62,174 nt of DNA from Phallus indusiatus (lineage: Eukaryota > Basidiomycota > Agaricomycetes > Phallales > Phallaceae): assembly GCA_027605045.1 (NCBI GenBank), contig JAQFWX010000184.1, forward strand, positions 1 through 62,174, in the 5' to 3' direction. Numbering within the stretch: position 1 is the first letter of the stretch; the number at the start of each line of letters is the position of its first letter. The notes under the pieces were generated by a model. The model was not told the DNA's origin. It did no database searches and worked only from the letters and a program-made list of their open reading frames with translations. The translations under genes were made by a program, and so were the position numbers. Positions 24,401 to 36,729 of the stretch are shown here, in pieces.

Positions 24401-27400
24401 CCTCATTCTGAATAAATGAGTTATTGAATTTACGCTTAGCGATGAACAAACACTCTCACAAAACAGGTCCATTGGATTCTGGAATTTCTGCAAAATTGTA
24501 ATCGAAATTGAGGGCGTAAATTTTTTCATTTGAAGGAATTCGACTTTGATGATACGTTCCCGATAAAATTGTTTGATTTGGATGAACGTCCAATGATGTG
24601 ATTCTTGCATATGGTCCAAGACCGCAAGCTGTCGGCATTTTAATGATAGTATTCTCGGCCTGTCCAATGAACACGTGACCACAGCCCGAATCCTCATCGT
24701 CTATTGGTTTAGAACAATAGGCTAAAACCTAAAATCAAATAATGATGTTCCCTAATACATTCTCCGGGCAGAGAAAATCCTACCTGCTGTGGTTGGTCAC
24801 TGGAACGCAAGCATCCCGTAATTACCCAGTCCGAATTCAAACTCATGGAACTAACTGCAGCCGGATTAGGCGATGAAATGAAAACTTCACCAAACTATAA
24901 ACGTCAAAGTTCAGCGAACATTGATCACCAAAAAAGATTTTTACCGGTGTATCATTTTCTTGTTGATCGTCAATACCCTCATTGTCGAAATCAACGGTGA
25001 AAGTTGCCGGCTGATCAACTGAATAATCCCCTCCGACAGGGGAGAGTTGAGGGAAAACCCAATCTTCCGGAACAGGCAAAAAGGAAACATCTATACACCG
25101 ATGAATGTCATAAGTGTGTGTTTTTCCAAGTAAAAAAAGTAATACTTGCCGGATGGCGGATCACAGCAATACAGACGCATTCCGTGTCCAACACACGGTT
25201 TCGGCGCATCCCCTTGGATATCCCCAACTATTTTTCGTCAGAAAATGGAAAGAAGAAATTCTTGACAAGACTTACAAACGGCGATTTGACCTACGGGGCA
25301 CGCTGCATTTAAGCATTGAGGTGGGTCTCCTACCCAGGCACACTTGTGACGGTAATCGTTAGCTGAGAGCCGTAATCATAGGGATGTGCACTCACGTTTG
25401 TATATCCGTCTTCAAAATCAATTAATGCATGGTCGCAACACGAGGAAGGAGGAAACTCACAATTTTCTTGGCAACAAAGCGGTTTCGGTTCATCGCTCGG
25501 GCAAACGGTTGGACAGGTTGCCATTGGAAATTGGCTGAACTCATCAGGGTCCGTGCAGCCTTCGCTTCCTGCATTTCCTTGTTTCACGTGTGTGAATATC
25601 ACAGCATTTTCAACGGCACAGGTGGTGTCGCCACAATCTATGAGCTTTTTAGGTAAAGTTATACAAAGGAAGAGAAATAAATTACTTCCGACTGCGCATC
25701 CTAAAGGATCGGGATTGCCGCTTTGACAACAGTACGCCTTAAATCCTTGCACGCACGTAGGTTTTCCGTCGTCTCCTACTTGATCAATAGCAATGGTAAT
25801 TTCTCCAACCTCGCATTGCGCGTTGCAGCTATGGCCGCCTCCACCACGCCAATGGCATTGTTGTGGTGCATCGCCCGACGGACAGCACAGAGTGGCGAGT
25901 TTTTTCGTTGAACATGTTACGCCAGTCGAAGGATTTGATGCTAGCTTCGTCATTGGCGTGTAACCGTCAGGGCAGCTGCCGTCACAGTCAGTTATCATAC
26001 ATTCGTTTCCGGATACAACCTGTGAAGCAGTATTATTTGGGATAAAGGCGTACAGGCCCGAGAGATCGGTATATGAGGTATCGTCTTGATCAACGGACCA
26101 TACCACCGTTCCTAAGCGACATAGTGAGTTAGCGTTTTAGGAATTTGGCTTGGTAAACTAACCGCCAAGACAAATAGAATTTGCGTAATCTAGTTTCATT
26201 TGCAGCGTTTGGGGATCGTCGTAGGAAACCCATTGGTTATCATTCCAGACGATATATTTGACCGCCGCTTCTTCGTCAAACGTCGGTTCCAAATTATTGT
26301 TGCTAATGATGCTCTCAATCTCGCTAAACATCAAAGTTCCAGCATTTCCGGAGCACGGCCCTGCCGCAGCTGGACCTGAAAATCCACATCCCGGCTCATA
26401 GCAACTGGGATCGTCAAGTTGGAATGAACGGCCATAAAAACCAATTCCCATCACCATTTGATTGGGATTAATTCCGACATTACGGAAGAGCTGCATCGTT
26501 TGGACGATTTCCGTTAAGTTAGTATGAGCTAGTACGATGGGTCCTACAAAAGGATCGGTCCCGTCCCAAACGCCGTGTAAGTCGTATGTCAGGATATTAA
26601 CCCAATCCGCATGTTTGAGAAGACCCGGGAGATCGAAATGTTGAAGATACCAATATGATGAAGGCGCGGTAAATGTAAGGCCATAACCGTATGACTCGAA
26701 TACGGTTTTCACTTTAGACATGAATGTAACATAGTTGGCTGTATCTGCCGGACCTCCACCACGATCATACGCTCCTGGATACTCCCAATCGATGTCTGAC
26801 AAGTGGAGTAAGACTAATATGATTTGCTCTGAAAAGGAGAGGCGTTCACCTATTCCGTCAAAACCGAATGATTGAAGAACGATTATGGCGCTGTCTATGA
26901 ATGCTTCAGTACTCTCATTACTGGCCACAAGCTGACTGAAGATGGTAGACGTCGGCTAACAATAGAAGGTGCGTCACATCAATCAACTTATTTTCAGAAG
27001 CTTCTGGACCTACGGGATCATTAAAAGTCCATCCTCCAATGGAAAGAAAGACCTTCAATGTCGGATTACGCTCTTTCAACGCAGTAGTACGCGACCAAAG
27101 TTCTGAATCCCCGGGATTCATTTCTATAATCCCGAAAGATTCAGAAATATACCCGAACGCAAAGTTTACTACCAGGATAATAAGTTGATCCATATACATG
27201 AATTGTATGTAGCGAAACAACACGAACCATGCGTTAGACTCTCAGCTGATATTTGCTCAGGGGTATAGGTATCACAAGGACGATTGATAGCCCACGCCTG
27301 TATTATTGAGTGATAAGTACCAAACGTCATCTTCAACATAATTGCAGCATCACCTCGTAATAGCCTATCCTTCTCTGTAGGGCGCTTTGTTGATCTGAGC

Positions 27401-27989
27401 CGCAAGATTGTTCCGGAGGAGACTGACAGTTAGATAGACAACCGACTCCGCAGAAATCTCAAATCAAGAGTCAGCCATCATTAAAGCGTCTGGATAGGAA
27501 ATGTACCTTCCGTCGTTCCGCAGAAACCAAACTAGTTGAAAGGTGAGAGAACACGACGACTCTCAAAAATGATACCATACCTGACTACAGCAAACATTCA
27601 GGGGACATGTAAAGTTCTGGGGTGCAGCATCTGGACCGCACTCTGCTTTAGCATCGCAATTAGAGGTGCATGCCCCTCCAGAGGCGACAGGGGTACAGAA
27701 TGAAGAATTAAAACTGGAGAAATTTATCAACAACCATGTGATCAAATTTCCATGCCCACCAAGCTTACCCACAAAATCCCGATATACTATTGCAGCAGGC
27801 TCCATTTGCGCATGGAATAGTTGCAGTACAGCTACCAACAGGGAGAGCAGTTATATTTCCTGGAGGCTGTTGGCAACTTGCAGGTAAAATCTCTGGAAAA
27901 TGTTGTTAAGTCTCTATCTCGACTCTCGTGGTGAGTAGATACCAACCGTATAGCAAAACTGCAAAGAGAAAGAGTATATGTTTGAGCAT
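21446..27989 (-). CDS. giant GH18 chitinase, killer-toxin-alpha-like type
   Basis: A secreted chitinase (chitin hydrolysis, EC 3.2.1.14 by family) of about 1,600 residues in many exons. From the amino end I read a short hydrophobic leader (MLKHILFLFAVLLY) and two cysteine-rich chitin-binding segments (CANGACCNSISGFCG; CPLNVCCSQ, then FGFCG after an intron). The GH18 domain has LKVFLSIGGWTF and FDGIDIDWEYPG, where an intron splits the DGxDxDxE catalytic motif and all catalytic acids are present. Cys-rich segments follow (CHWRGGGGHSCNAQC). The large carboxy region (GYYLEASIVPLAVQEAYVFV, LYYPGLLTLGPSLVLYG) is typical of fungal subgroup C chitinases related to the zymocin alpha/beta subunit. I see no frameshift. 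The stop is at 21446-21448. The amino end is uncertain: open stretches at 28020-28495 could be upstream exons. It is divergent from the LysM gene at 28651. Confidence 0.88.
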
Positions 27990-28650
27990 TTCAAGGTGAA
28001 CCTGGAACAAACGGGGCGACAATAGTGAAGTTGTCCTTTTTTTCTATGCCCTCAGTATTTGTAAAACATAGGATATTCGGAGATATTATGGTCGTGCCAG
28101 TTTTGATGTAATTCTCTCCAATATTTGAATATTCCTTATTATGATGTTTATAGGGGGAGAACATGACCTGTTGGGTCATTCGGCGAGTCAAAATCCTACA
28201 CATCGTCGGTCGGATGAGCAAGCATTTGAGATGACCATATGCTACAAAGAAGCAACCAAATGCTCGATTTAGTCAGAGTCGTCAGAAGAAATAGGGTTGA
28301 TGAGCACTTATTATCTGGTGAACGCATGATACACAAGGGCTTAAGGTACGCTTATAGCACGCGCACGTCAGGAAAGGCAAGGTTAGCTCGATGGAACTGA
28401 TGGTGGCTGTTTCTCCGGGCGCTTGTGAGTCCAAGATTATTGGCGGACCGTTACATTTGGCTTGATGGGGAGAGTTGCAGTCATACTAATCAATTAGTGA
28501 AATGATCCATATTCGGAAGAATCACCCAACTTCTATTAGCAGGGAACGTCGCCCACCTGATGGAGTTGACTAATCCGTTAAAAAGTAAAGTTAAACAGAT
28601 GCAATATTCGGACATATCGTTTTGCAGCTTGACCACTTACCATTGTCAAC
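27990..28650. promoter_or_regulatory. shared divergent promoter of chitinase and 11-LysM gene
   Basis: About 660 bp separate the two divergent start codons, so the promoters are likely shared or overlapping. The minus strand keeps protein-like stretches here (YDCNSPHQAKCNGPPIILDS near 28480-28420; TGTTIISPNILCF near 28100-28060). Either the chitinase begins further upstream than 27989 or these are remnants. A hydrophobic ATG-started stretch lies at about 28615-28560 on the minus strand. Confidence 0.45.
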
Positions 28651-31600
28651 ATGGGCCGCTTTCGCCTAAACATCATTCTTATTTTATTTTTTCTTTACCC
28701 TTTCGTCGTTGCATCCCAGCTCAGCAAATTCCTTGGAGCTTACTCTGCGTCTTACGACAAGTTCTTTCATGACGGTTTACTCAAGCAATTAAACATCTTT
28801 CGACAATCTGCCACGACGTCACCGTCCACATCTACACCAACTGGTATCTCGCAACTGGATTTGGGGTTAAACACCGTGGAGCTCTTTGCTGCAGCGAATA
28901 GCACGAACATCACTTACGCCGACGACTCAACCCCAACGTTCCAAGTTTACACAACTGACATCCTTCCAACTGATCCTTCGCCGTCCGATGCATGCGCAGC
29001 TGCACTTACTGCAATAATTGCGTGTAACTCAACTGTTCCTCTAATGAGGTAAGTTTTATCCTAAGAACTCGGTTCGTAGAGTTGCGACTTACAGAGCTGA
29101 AGTTCATACCCTTTCTTGGTCCTTAATGACCTGGTATCCGTCTGCACCGACAATTGCACAGCTTCTCTGGCAGATTATCGAGCCAACGTAGTATCAAGTT
29201 GTGGCTCATACCTCATCCCAGGAAGTAATAATATCTCGTATGCTCCTACGCTCGCAGTAGATACAATTGCGGGGGCATACGTTGTACAATGTCTTCAAGA
29301 TCCAACAACGCAGCAATTTTGTCAGGCTGCAATCGCGTCCTTCAATTCTTCGGGAGGATTGCTTGATCTCCCTGAAAACGAACTATGCACTTTTTGCGTC
29401 CTGGAGACTTTAAATTTGACTTTGTCAAATCCGGTCACATATTCTGAGCCTATTGAGGAATTATTGTCGTCAGCCGTGTCGACCTGTGGACCGTAAGTAT
29501 CTTGTCAATACTAGTGCAATTATGAGCTCAAAATAAAAAACCCAAGACAATTCGAATCATACAATGTGTCTGCACCCCCGGCGGAGGGAGCTAGTCCCAT
29601 CATAAATCCACCATCGTTCGGAGTAAATTTCACCACAAGTCCGGGTGCCGACTGCTCGTTGATTGGTCGGAACATCACAGTTCCAGATAATACGACGTGT
29701 TCCGCTGTTGCCAGTCAAAACAACGTCACGATAGACTCAATTATCATGACAAACCCATTTCTTACCGGCGTCAACGACTGTTCAATAGCTTCCGGAAGTC
29801 AGCTTTGTCTTTTACAACCATGCGTCACTTACACAATCCAAACCAACGACACTTGTTCGAGCGTTTCGGCAATGGCCGGGTCGATAACTGGAACAAATAT
29901 TACCAGCGTGCAACTGCAATCGTTCAATCCGGGTTAGGCACATATTGTCAGCTGATGCCGTTGAAGGTCGGAGAAGCGATTTGTCTAACACCAAATGGAG
30001 GCTGGCCAAATGTTGCCGCATCTGGAAGCCCAAACGTTCCTTCAGCAGCTCCAACCACATTCGCGCCGATACCTTCGCCAACTGTCAATGGCACAACTTC
30101 GGATTGCGGTAGATATTATCAAATTCAAGCTGGCGACATTTGCAATACAGTCGTCTTGAACAACTCAATTACATTAACGGATTTCTTGACTCTGAATCCA
30201 GGTGAGTAAAACTGGCAAAAAGATTTTGACGAGAAACATACTTACAATTCTTAGAGGTGAACGTAAACTGCACCAACCTTTGGTTGGGTTATTATTATTG
30301 CGTGGCGCCATTCCCGCCGCTGACGTCAACCTCGGTCGCAGCGCCGACAACCACCAATTTCACGATAGGAACCATAACATCTATCTCTTTCCCGACTTCG
30401 TATACACCAACAGTGACGACTTCATTTTTGGACGGGGCTGGAGTTCCTGCACCGACAAATCTCGCGAATGGGACACGGACAGCGGCTTGTGGTTGGTATT
30501 ACACTGTTATGGTACGTCGTATAACCGTCAACAAGAACGTCTCGTTTATATTCGACACAGTCAGGAGATACTATCGCATCGATTAGTAATACGACTGGGA
30601 TGTCAGAAGACGATTTATTCACTTGGAACCCTGAGTTGGCGTCATCCAATCCGGTCCCAGGAACCGCCATTTGCGCTTTGTTTCCTACGGGCAATTATAC
30701 ACTGTTCCCGGCGGCTACACCCGCTAACGTAGCTGCCAATGTTTCGACGGACATCTGTGCCGAATATTACACAGTTCAACCTGGTGATAGCTGTACAACT
30801 ATTGAAACCAACCTGTTCGTCAGCAGCACGGATTTCCTGGCTTTGAACCCAGGACTGAACGCGCAATGCACCAATCTACTCGGAGGGGCCGCATATTGCG
30901 TGCTCTCAATCTTCCCTCCCGGCAATTCCACTAATACGACTGCTCCTCCGAGTAACGTAGCGTCTGGTACCATTACGGAGGGATGCACGGAATACTACAC
31001 CGTCGTTTCGGGTGATTCGTGTTCTGCCATTGAATCCAAGTTCAACATCAGCGATTCATTGTTCCGGATGATGAATCCTGAAATCAACTCAGGCTGTTCC
31101 AACATTTTACTTGGCGAAGCGTACTGCGTTCAAACAAGCAATTCGACAGGACCACCAGGTAATGTGGCCTCCGGAACCATCACACAGGGTTGTGAGGAGT
31201 ATTATACGGTGGTAACGGGCGATTCTTGTCCGGTCATCGAAACCAAATTCAACATAAGTGACACGTTGTTCCACCTTATGAACCCAGAGATCAATTCGGG
31301 ATGCACCAACATCTTATTAGGGGAGGCATACTGCGTGCAAACAAGTAATTCGACCGCACCAAGTAACGTAGCGTCTGGGACCGTTACGAGCGGCTGCATC
31401 GAATATTACACCGTGATGTCGGGCGACTCCTGTCCAGCGATCGAAACCAAGTTCAATATCTCGGATTCCTTGTTCAGGACTATGAATCCGGAGATCAATT
31501 CAGCGTGCGCTAATATAATTGTTGGAGAAGCTTACTGTGTCAAGACGAGTAACTCTACTGGTCCACCGAGCAACGTCGCCACCGGCACAATTACCGCTGG

Positions 31601-32183
31601 ATGTACAGAATACTATACTGTCGTGTCTGGAGACTCTTGTCCCGGAATAGAGAGCAAGTTTAACATCACTGATTCGCTATTTAGGCTTATGAACCCGGAA
31701 ATCAATTCGGCTTGTTCCAACATACTAGTCGGAGAAGCGTATTGCGTAGCAACAAGTAATTCGACGTCCAACTCTCCGCCAAGCAACGTCGCGACTGGAA
31801 CAATAACAGCGGGATGCACGGAATATTACACCGTCGTATCCGGAGATTCATGCCCGGCAATCGAAACAAAGTTCAACGTCACTGACTTTTTGTTCCGAAT
31901 GATGAATCCTGAAATCAACTCAGCTTGCAGCAATATCATCGTTGGCGAAGCTTACTGTGTACAGACCAGTAATGCGACGACTTCTAATGTTCCTAATAAC
32001 GTTGCCTCGGGGACGATTACAACAGGGTGTAAGCAATATTATACCGTTGTCTCTGGAGATACTTGCGGTGCGATTGAGACGCGGTTCAGCATTACGGACG
32101 CGCAATTCCACACGTGGAATCCAGAGGTTAATTCAGCCTGCACAAATATTATTCTGGGAGAGGCGTATTGTGTTTCTGCCTAA
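28651..32183 (+). CDS. secreted protein with about eleven LysM domains
   Basis: A chitin- or peptidoglycan-binding LysM protein of roughly 1,000-1,100 residues. The signal peptide is RFRLNIILILFFLYPFVVAS. A domain without clear family follows (exons 28651-29048 and 29103-29492). The first LysM units are diverged (DCSLIGRNITVPDNTTCSAV, CVTYTIQTNDTC, CGRYYQIQAGDIC). The next is split by an intron at about 30516-30565 between YYTVM and SGDTIASI. The last seven (CAEYYTVQPGDSC through CKQYYTVVSGDTC) lie in one uninterrupted exon as near-identical ~65-residue units. Each unit has YYTV.SGDSC, NISD.LF, MNPEIN and NI..GEAYCV. Four cysteines per unit fit the fungal LysM consensus. Proteins of this kind can shield chitin or bind its fragments. 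It is divergent from the chitinase, so co-regulation is likely. Confidence 0.9.
30730..32180 (+). repeat. tandem LysM-encoding repeat array
   Basis: Seven consecutive units of about 190-205 bp encode LysM plus a short linker (SNVA.GTIT.GC). The last six are very similar to each other, which suggests expansion by unequal crossing-over. Confidence 0.8.
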
Positions 32184-33769
32184 ATGTTAAAAAAGAAGTC
32201 AGATTGAGCAGTAAAATAGACGTACACATGAACTGAAATTGTAGTAATTGATATTGGATAAATCCCTATGTAGTGTGGTTTCAAGGTTGTTTGGTAGCGC
32301 GAAACTTTAGTCTTTGAGTAAGGCTCCGAAATGCTTTGAGCTCGACAGAGTGACATTGACTGAAAGAGGTTCACAATATCCCCTAGAGTGTATTAATCCC
32401 CATCTGTTTTGTTTCAGGTGATCGTTGTAGGCTTCAGTCCCGAGCAACGCGATGTCGATGAGATGGTACGTTCAATGGTAATTCACGGAGTGTGACAATC
32501 TGAAGTAACGAGTAGTTGTTCATTGACGCTCACTGTCAACTTTCTCTTGAGCCTAATCTTGCGACTTGGACGACTGCTAATATGTGCACAAGGTGTCATC
32601 TTCGCGTTACGACCGACAATCCATAAGCTTTGAAAATCCGGGAAATGCGACACAACTGGATTAGAACACTACGTCAGAACCGACGCGTTTAGGGTCAAGA
32701 GCAAGTTCGAGAGTTTCTACTTATGGCGGCCCAGTCAAATATTTTTGAAGATCACAAATTCTAACATTTCTCGTGTATCGGCACCTGTTGTCGGTCGGAG
32801 TGTTTCGATAGGATTTTGTCGGGGAAGGAGAAGTTTGTCCTCATCCGCCGGGCCACATTTCACCTCGTATATCTGGGAGCGACATCTCTGCAATCTGTAT
32901 ATCATTTTCAGCACGTTTTATGTGTCTATTTAAACTCCGGCCAAGGGTAAAGCCCGTACCACGCAAATACGATCTTAACCTCATGTGTCGTCTTGACGAA
33001 TGATTGCTGAGTAAACGAGCGAAGATGATTCCGAAGTTCCAGCCTCTGTTTCGTCAGCTCCAGCCCGATATGCCCCCTATTCTAGAAGTCAACACATACA
33101 TCGATTTTTCAAACGAGATCAACTATCTGGGTCGGCTTGTCCAAGGAATCTCTTGAGATGCACGACGATGAATTAGGAACGGAAAACCGGTTTTCTGGTT
33201 TGGTATCAAAGTGGGCACAAAAGTGTTGCCCATTTCCTGCCAGTGATACTGCGCACATCCCTTGGATTTAGCTTCAAGCAGAAATCTAGACAGTTGTTAG
33301 AACTCATCACGGTAGTTCTTTTAGGTTGCTGTTTACTTCGATTATTCTATGATAATCACTATACCACACGGTCCACGCGTCGTGCGATAGCTATTTTTAC
33401 GCGTTCCTCGGTGGTTGGAATGAATCAATTTCCCATGCCGTGTTCCACAGCGTGATAGAGCGTGATTGACACGTAACTAATTCACATTTTTCGCTAAACG
33501 CGTTCAATGTTGAGTTAACGTTGGATGCTGAAAATGTTGGAATTTAATATCCAATCACGTGCTGCTGACATAACACTTGACTGGAGTCAAAACTAAGTCA
33601 AAACGATTTAAACGAACCGGCTAATGAGGCGGACGCTAAGCACATTACAGGTAGCTTGCGTGGTTGCTTGGGTGTTTTGAATTGGGGGTCGTTTTCTTGA
33701 TGGTGCAGCCAACTTTCGCGTACCATCTCTTTCTTTGACCTTCAACTGCATCGGGAGTCTGTTTGAACG
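32184..33769. other. intergenic region
   Basis: No gene could be supported. A 43-codon ATG-started open stretch at about 33025-33156 (MIPKFQPLFRQLQPDMPP) has no recognised relative. Confidence 0.4.
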
Positions 33770-34927
33770 ATGTCTCGAAACCCTGCTTACTCTCTTCCGG
33801 TGCGTGAATGGTCCAATAACTATAATCATCCCAGTGTCGACGTTAACATCTTTGTTAGGCTGCGGACCGTAATGCATTGGAACAAGACAGGTGTGTAGTG
33901 ACATCTGTTGAAAAGAAAGAACATTGACTGTTTTTGGCTATCCAGACTTACCCGCCAGTTCAAAGCGATACAAGAATTTATTGGCGATCTGTCTTTTGCA
34001 CCCATAAGGGAACTGAATCCGAAGACGATTCTGGAGTTAGGGTACGCACATCCACCTCCTCCGAGTGCTTTCACCGACTCATCTATTATACCAAGATCAG
34101 GGACAGGCGTATGGGCAGCTGAAGCTGCGGACATGTTTCCTGGCGCGAGTGTCGTAGCCGTAGACATTGTTCGTCCAAATCCAGAGTGAGTGATGCGTGC
34201 ATCAATCAGTTCAAAGCTTTTTTTTAGCAGTCTTCCTCGTAGATCAATTAGGCCGAACATCCAGTTCCGTACGTTTGATCTTCGTCAACTGTTTCCATGG
34301 GAGGCGGAGTCTTTTGATGTAGTTCACACACGATTGACTCTAACGCATGTAAGTAATGGAGGCAAAGGGAATACCCAACGCGGTTGACTTACGCAAGTCA
34401 GATACCGAATGCGCGCGACGTCCTTTCGCGTATTCTGCCTCTCGTCAAAAAAGGTGGATTACTCATTTTAGAGGATACGCTGGCACCGGTGCATCGTATC
34501 CCGGAACGTGTACCTGGCTTCGTCGAGTTTTGGAATAAGTTTCAGGAGACGATGAGAGGCAGAGGAGTCGACTTTACTTTACCCCGCTCATATGTTGGAG
34601 CACTGCAAAAGTCCGGGATGTACGGCGATATTACGTGTCGTGTTGAGTTCTGCACGTTCTCCGAAGGGGATGGTGAGTGGGTCGTACTCTGTCCAGAGAA
34701 ATTTGGCCGTTAATTATTTATGATATGGCGCGCGCTGGTTTAATACAGATACGCGTATAGGACATTTGTCTGCTTTTAGCAGAAAGTCTTTTCAAGAAAG
34801 CCTGCTTCGCCATTTTTCCGGATCGACTCCCGAGCTTATTAAACGTGTAGAAAGTGAAATGGCTGATCCTTCTGTGAACAAAACAACGGGGTACGAGTGG
34901 TATTTTGTATGGGCGCGTCGAATCTAG
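33770..34927 (+). CDS. SAM-dependent class I methyltransferase
   Basis: A Rossmann-fold methyltransferase of unknown substrate, likely a small molecule. I infer six exons with matching phases: 33770-33890, 33966-34041, about 34098-34185, about 34238-34350, about 34402-34711 and a last exon ending at 34927. The SAM-binding motif I is created by splicing: PKTILELG plus SGTGVWAAEAADMFPGA. Motif II VVAVDIV and the post-motif block ESFDVVHTRLTL follow. VKKGGLLILED precedes a carboxy tail with ELIKRVESEMADP and WYFVWARRI, the usual end of this fungal family. The upstream limit rests on one in-frame ATG. It lies between LysM genes on the same strand; no functional link is implied. Confidence 0.75.
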
Positions 34928-35518
34928 TTCGGTTCAGGTATCAAACAATCGCTGATTCCCGGAGATAACGTTCCGCACGACGAAGCGATCGAATCCGAGC
35001 TCACGCTATTGAATCCATCATATTGTGTATGTATACGTGTCCGCGATGAAATATTAATCGTCATGCGACGCGATGGATGTGCCGTTGAGCTCCCCATTCC
35101 CGTTCAATTTGAGCCATCTCCAAGATGAGATTCCATCTGTACTTGAACAATAAACAAGATCGAGAAGTAAACTGCACACGATGCCTTTATATATTACCCA
35201 AAATTCTAGACTTGTCCCGCAGGCGCGGATGGATAAACGTACACCAGTTGACAGATCATATGGAGTCGGATCGAGTCGGCTATAGGCTGGCGAGACGAGT
35301 GTGACTGTCACAAAATGTCTTTTTGTTTTTCTCTCCCTTCTCACTCAACTTTTTTTCCCTTCCTACCATCATCTCTTTGGGCTGGACGTTAGGTCCTTCC
35401 CCCCTGATTCTTATCTTCAGTTTTCTGAACATTTCTTGCCAGAAATTCAGAAATACTAGAGCTCGGAATCGTCTTAGACTCGCAAGTTGAGATCGCGTGT
35501 GTGTTGTAATCCCAGAGT
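34928..35518. other. intergenic region
   Basis: No gene seen. The second half is pyrimidine-rich and probably the promoter and leader of the next gene. Confidence 0.4.
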
Positions 35519-36729
35519 ATGCCCCTCGCCGTGCGCCGCAGTGCCTCGTCGTCCGCCATGCGTCCAACACCTCATAGATCGATGTCAATGTCAGGAGCAT
35601 ACCCTTACCCCTACGCCTATCTTTACACATACGACACTCTTTTTAACAACTCCCTCGGTATGACATCCTCTACCGCGGGCGCCCCTTCCTCCTCCTCTCG
35701 GAGGAGACGGCATAGAGTATCGGGAGCCTTGGGTCTAAGCGATGACGACGATAGTGGAAGGAGAAGAAGGATGAGAAGAGGTCCTAGTTCCGGGTCATTG
35801 TTGACAGATACATATACGTCGACATCGACACGCCCCCGGACGCGCCGTGTCGCGTCAGAGGGTTCAGCCTCGTCCAGACAAGTGCTTGCTGAGATTGAGT
35901 GGTGGAGAGTCGTTGAAGGTATGTATCCCAAAATGCATTCTTTCTTTCTCTTTTCTATCATTTGTTTATCCCCATCATCACTACTATAGGGCAACGTGAC
36001 CCAAACGCAGATTTTGACCTTGATATCGAAGAGGATGCTGACGATGAGGATACCCCTGGTCTGGAAACGGAAGATGTCTCTGATAACGCTGCAGATGAAG
36101 ATATGCCCGTATATCTACCTTCCATCCCGCCCTTGACTCGCGCACGTTCGCATGCGCACGCACAAGACGATTTCACCCTGGCACATTCCTTCTCCGCCCA
36201 CTCGCGTACCTCTTCATCATCTTCATCCGATTCAGAACTTGAAGTGCAACATAGAATACCTCGAGGTGCTATGCCGTTTCCTTCCAGCGCGCTCAAGCTC
36301 AACGGCTCGCTGGTAGGCGCGTCAATATTCCCATCTGCGTCGCTAGCATTGGTGGACGATGAGCACGACGATATGAACACTGGTGAATTTAATGATATAG
36401 GGGTAGTTTCTGGCTCGACGCCGAATGCGATTGTGAACGCCGCGCTCGCAACGCTGTTCCCTTCCTCCTCATCAGCCTTACCCTCGGAATCGATGCCGAT
36501 GTGTTCATCGTCTTCTCAGCTACCCGGTTTTTCGGTCTCAATACCCGTTTCACAACACGACGCCAGCGACGTCGGGGTATACACACCGGCACTGCCTCAA
36601 TCGTCGCGTGTAAGAGCGATATCACTACCCGAAGCATCCAATGTTGCAGTGACGGCTAAAACGAAGCATTCAAAACTGCCTGGTCCCTTTAGTGACGACA
36701 TGTTCAGTGAAGCGCTCGGGACTTTATAA
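35519..36729 (+). CDS. Ser-rich, acidic low-complexity protein of unknown function
   Basis: Two exons, 35519-35918 and 35990-36729, join in phase across a typical 71-nt intron and encode about 379 residues. The amino part is Ser/Tyr/Arg-rich with basic runs (SRRRRHRVSG, GRRRRMRRGP) that could act as nuclear localisation signals. A short conserved-looking block, EIEWWRVVEGQ, spans the intron. It is followed by a long acidic stretch (DLDIEEDADDEDTPG) and Ser-rich, probably disordered sequence up to LPGPFSDDMFSEAL. There is no signal peptide and no enzyme motif. I do not recognise the family. Codon use looks like that of the neighbouring real genes. Confidence 0.65.

Noticed and set aside
31202..31819. 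Minus-strand open frames opposite the LysM array
   Set aside because: They repeat with the same period as the LysM units and read as their antisense shadow.
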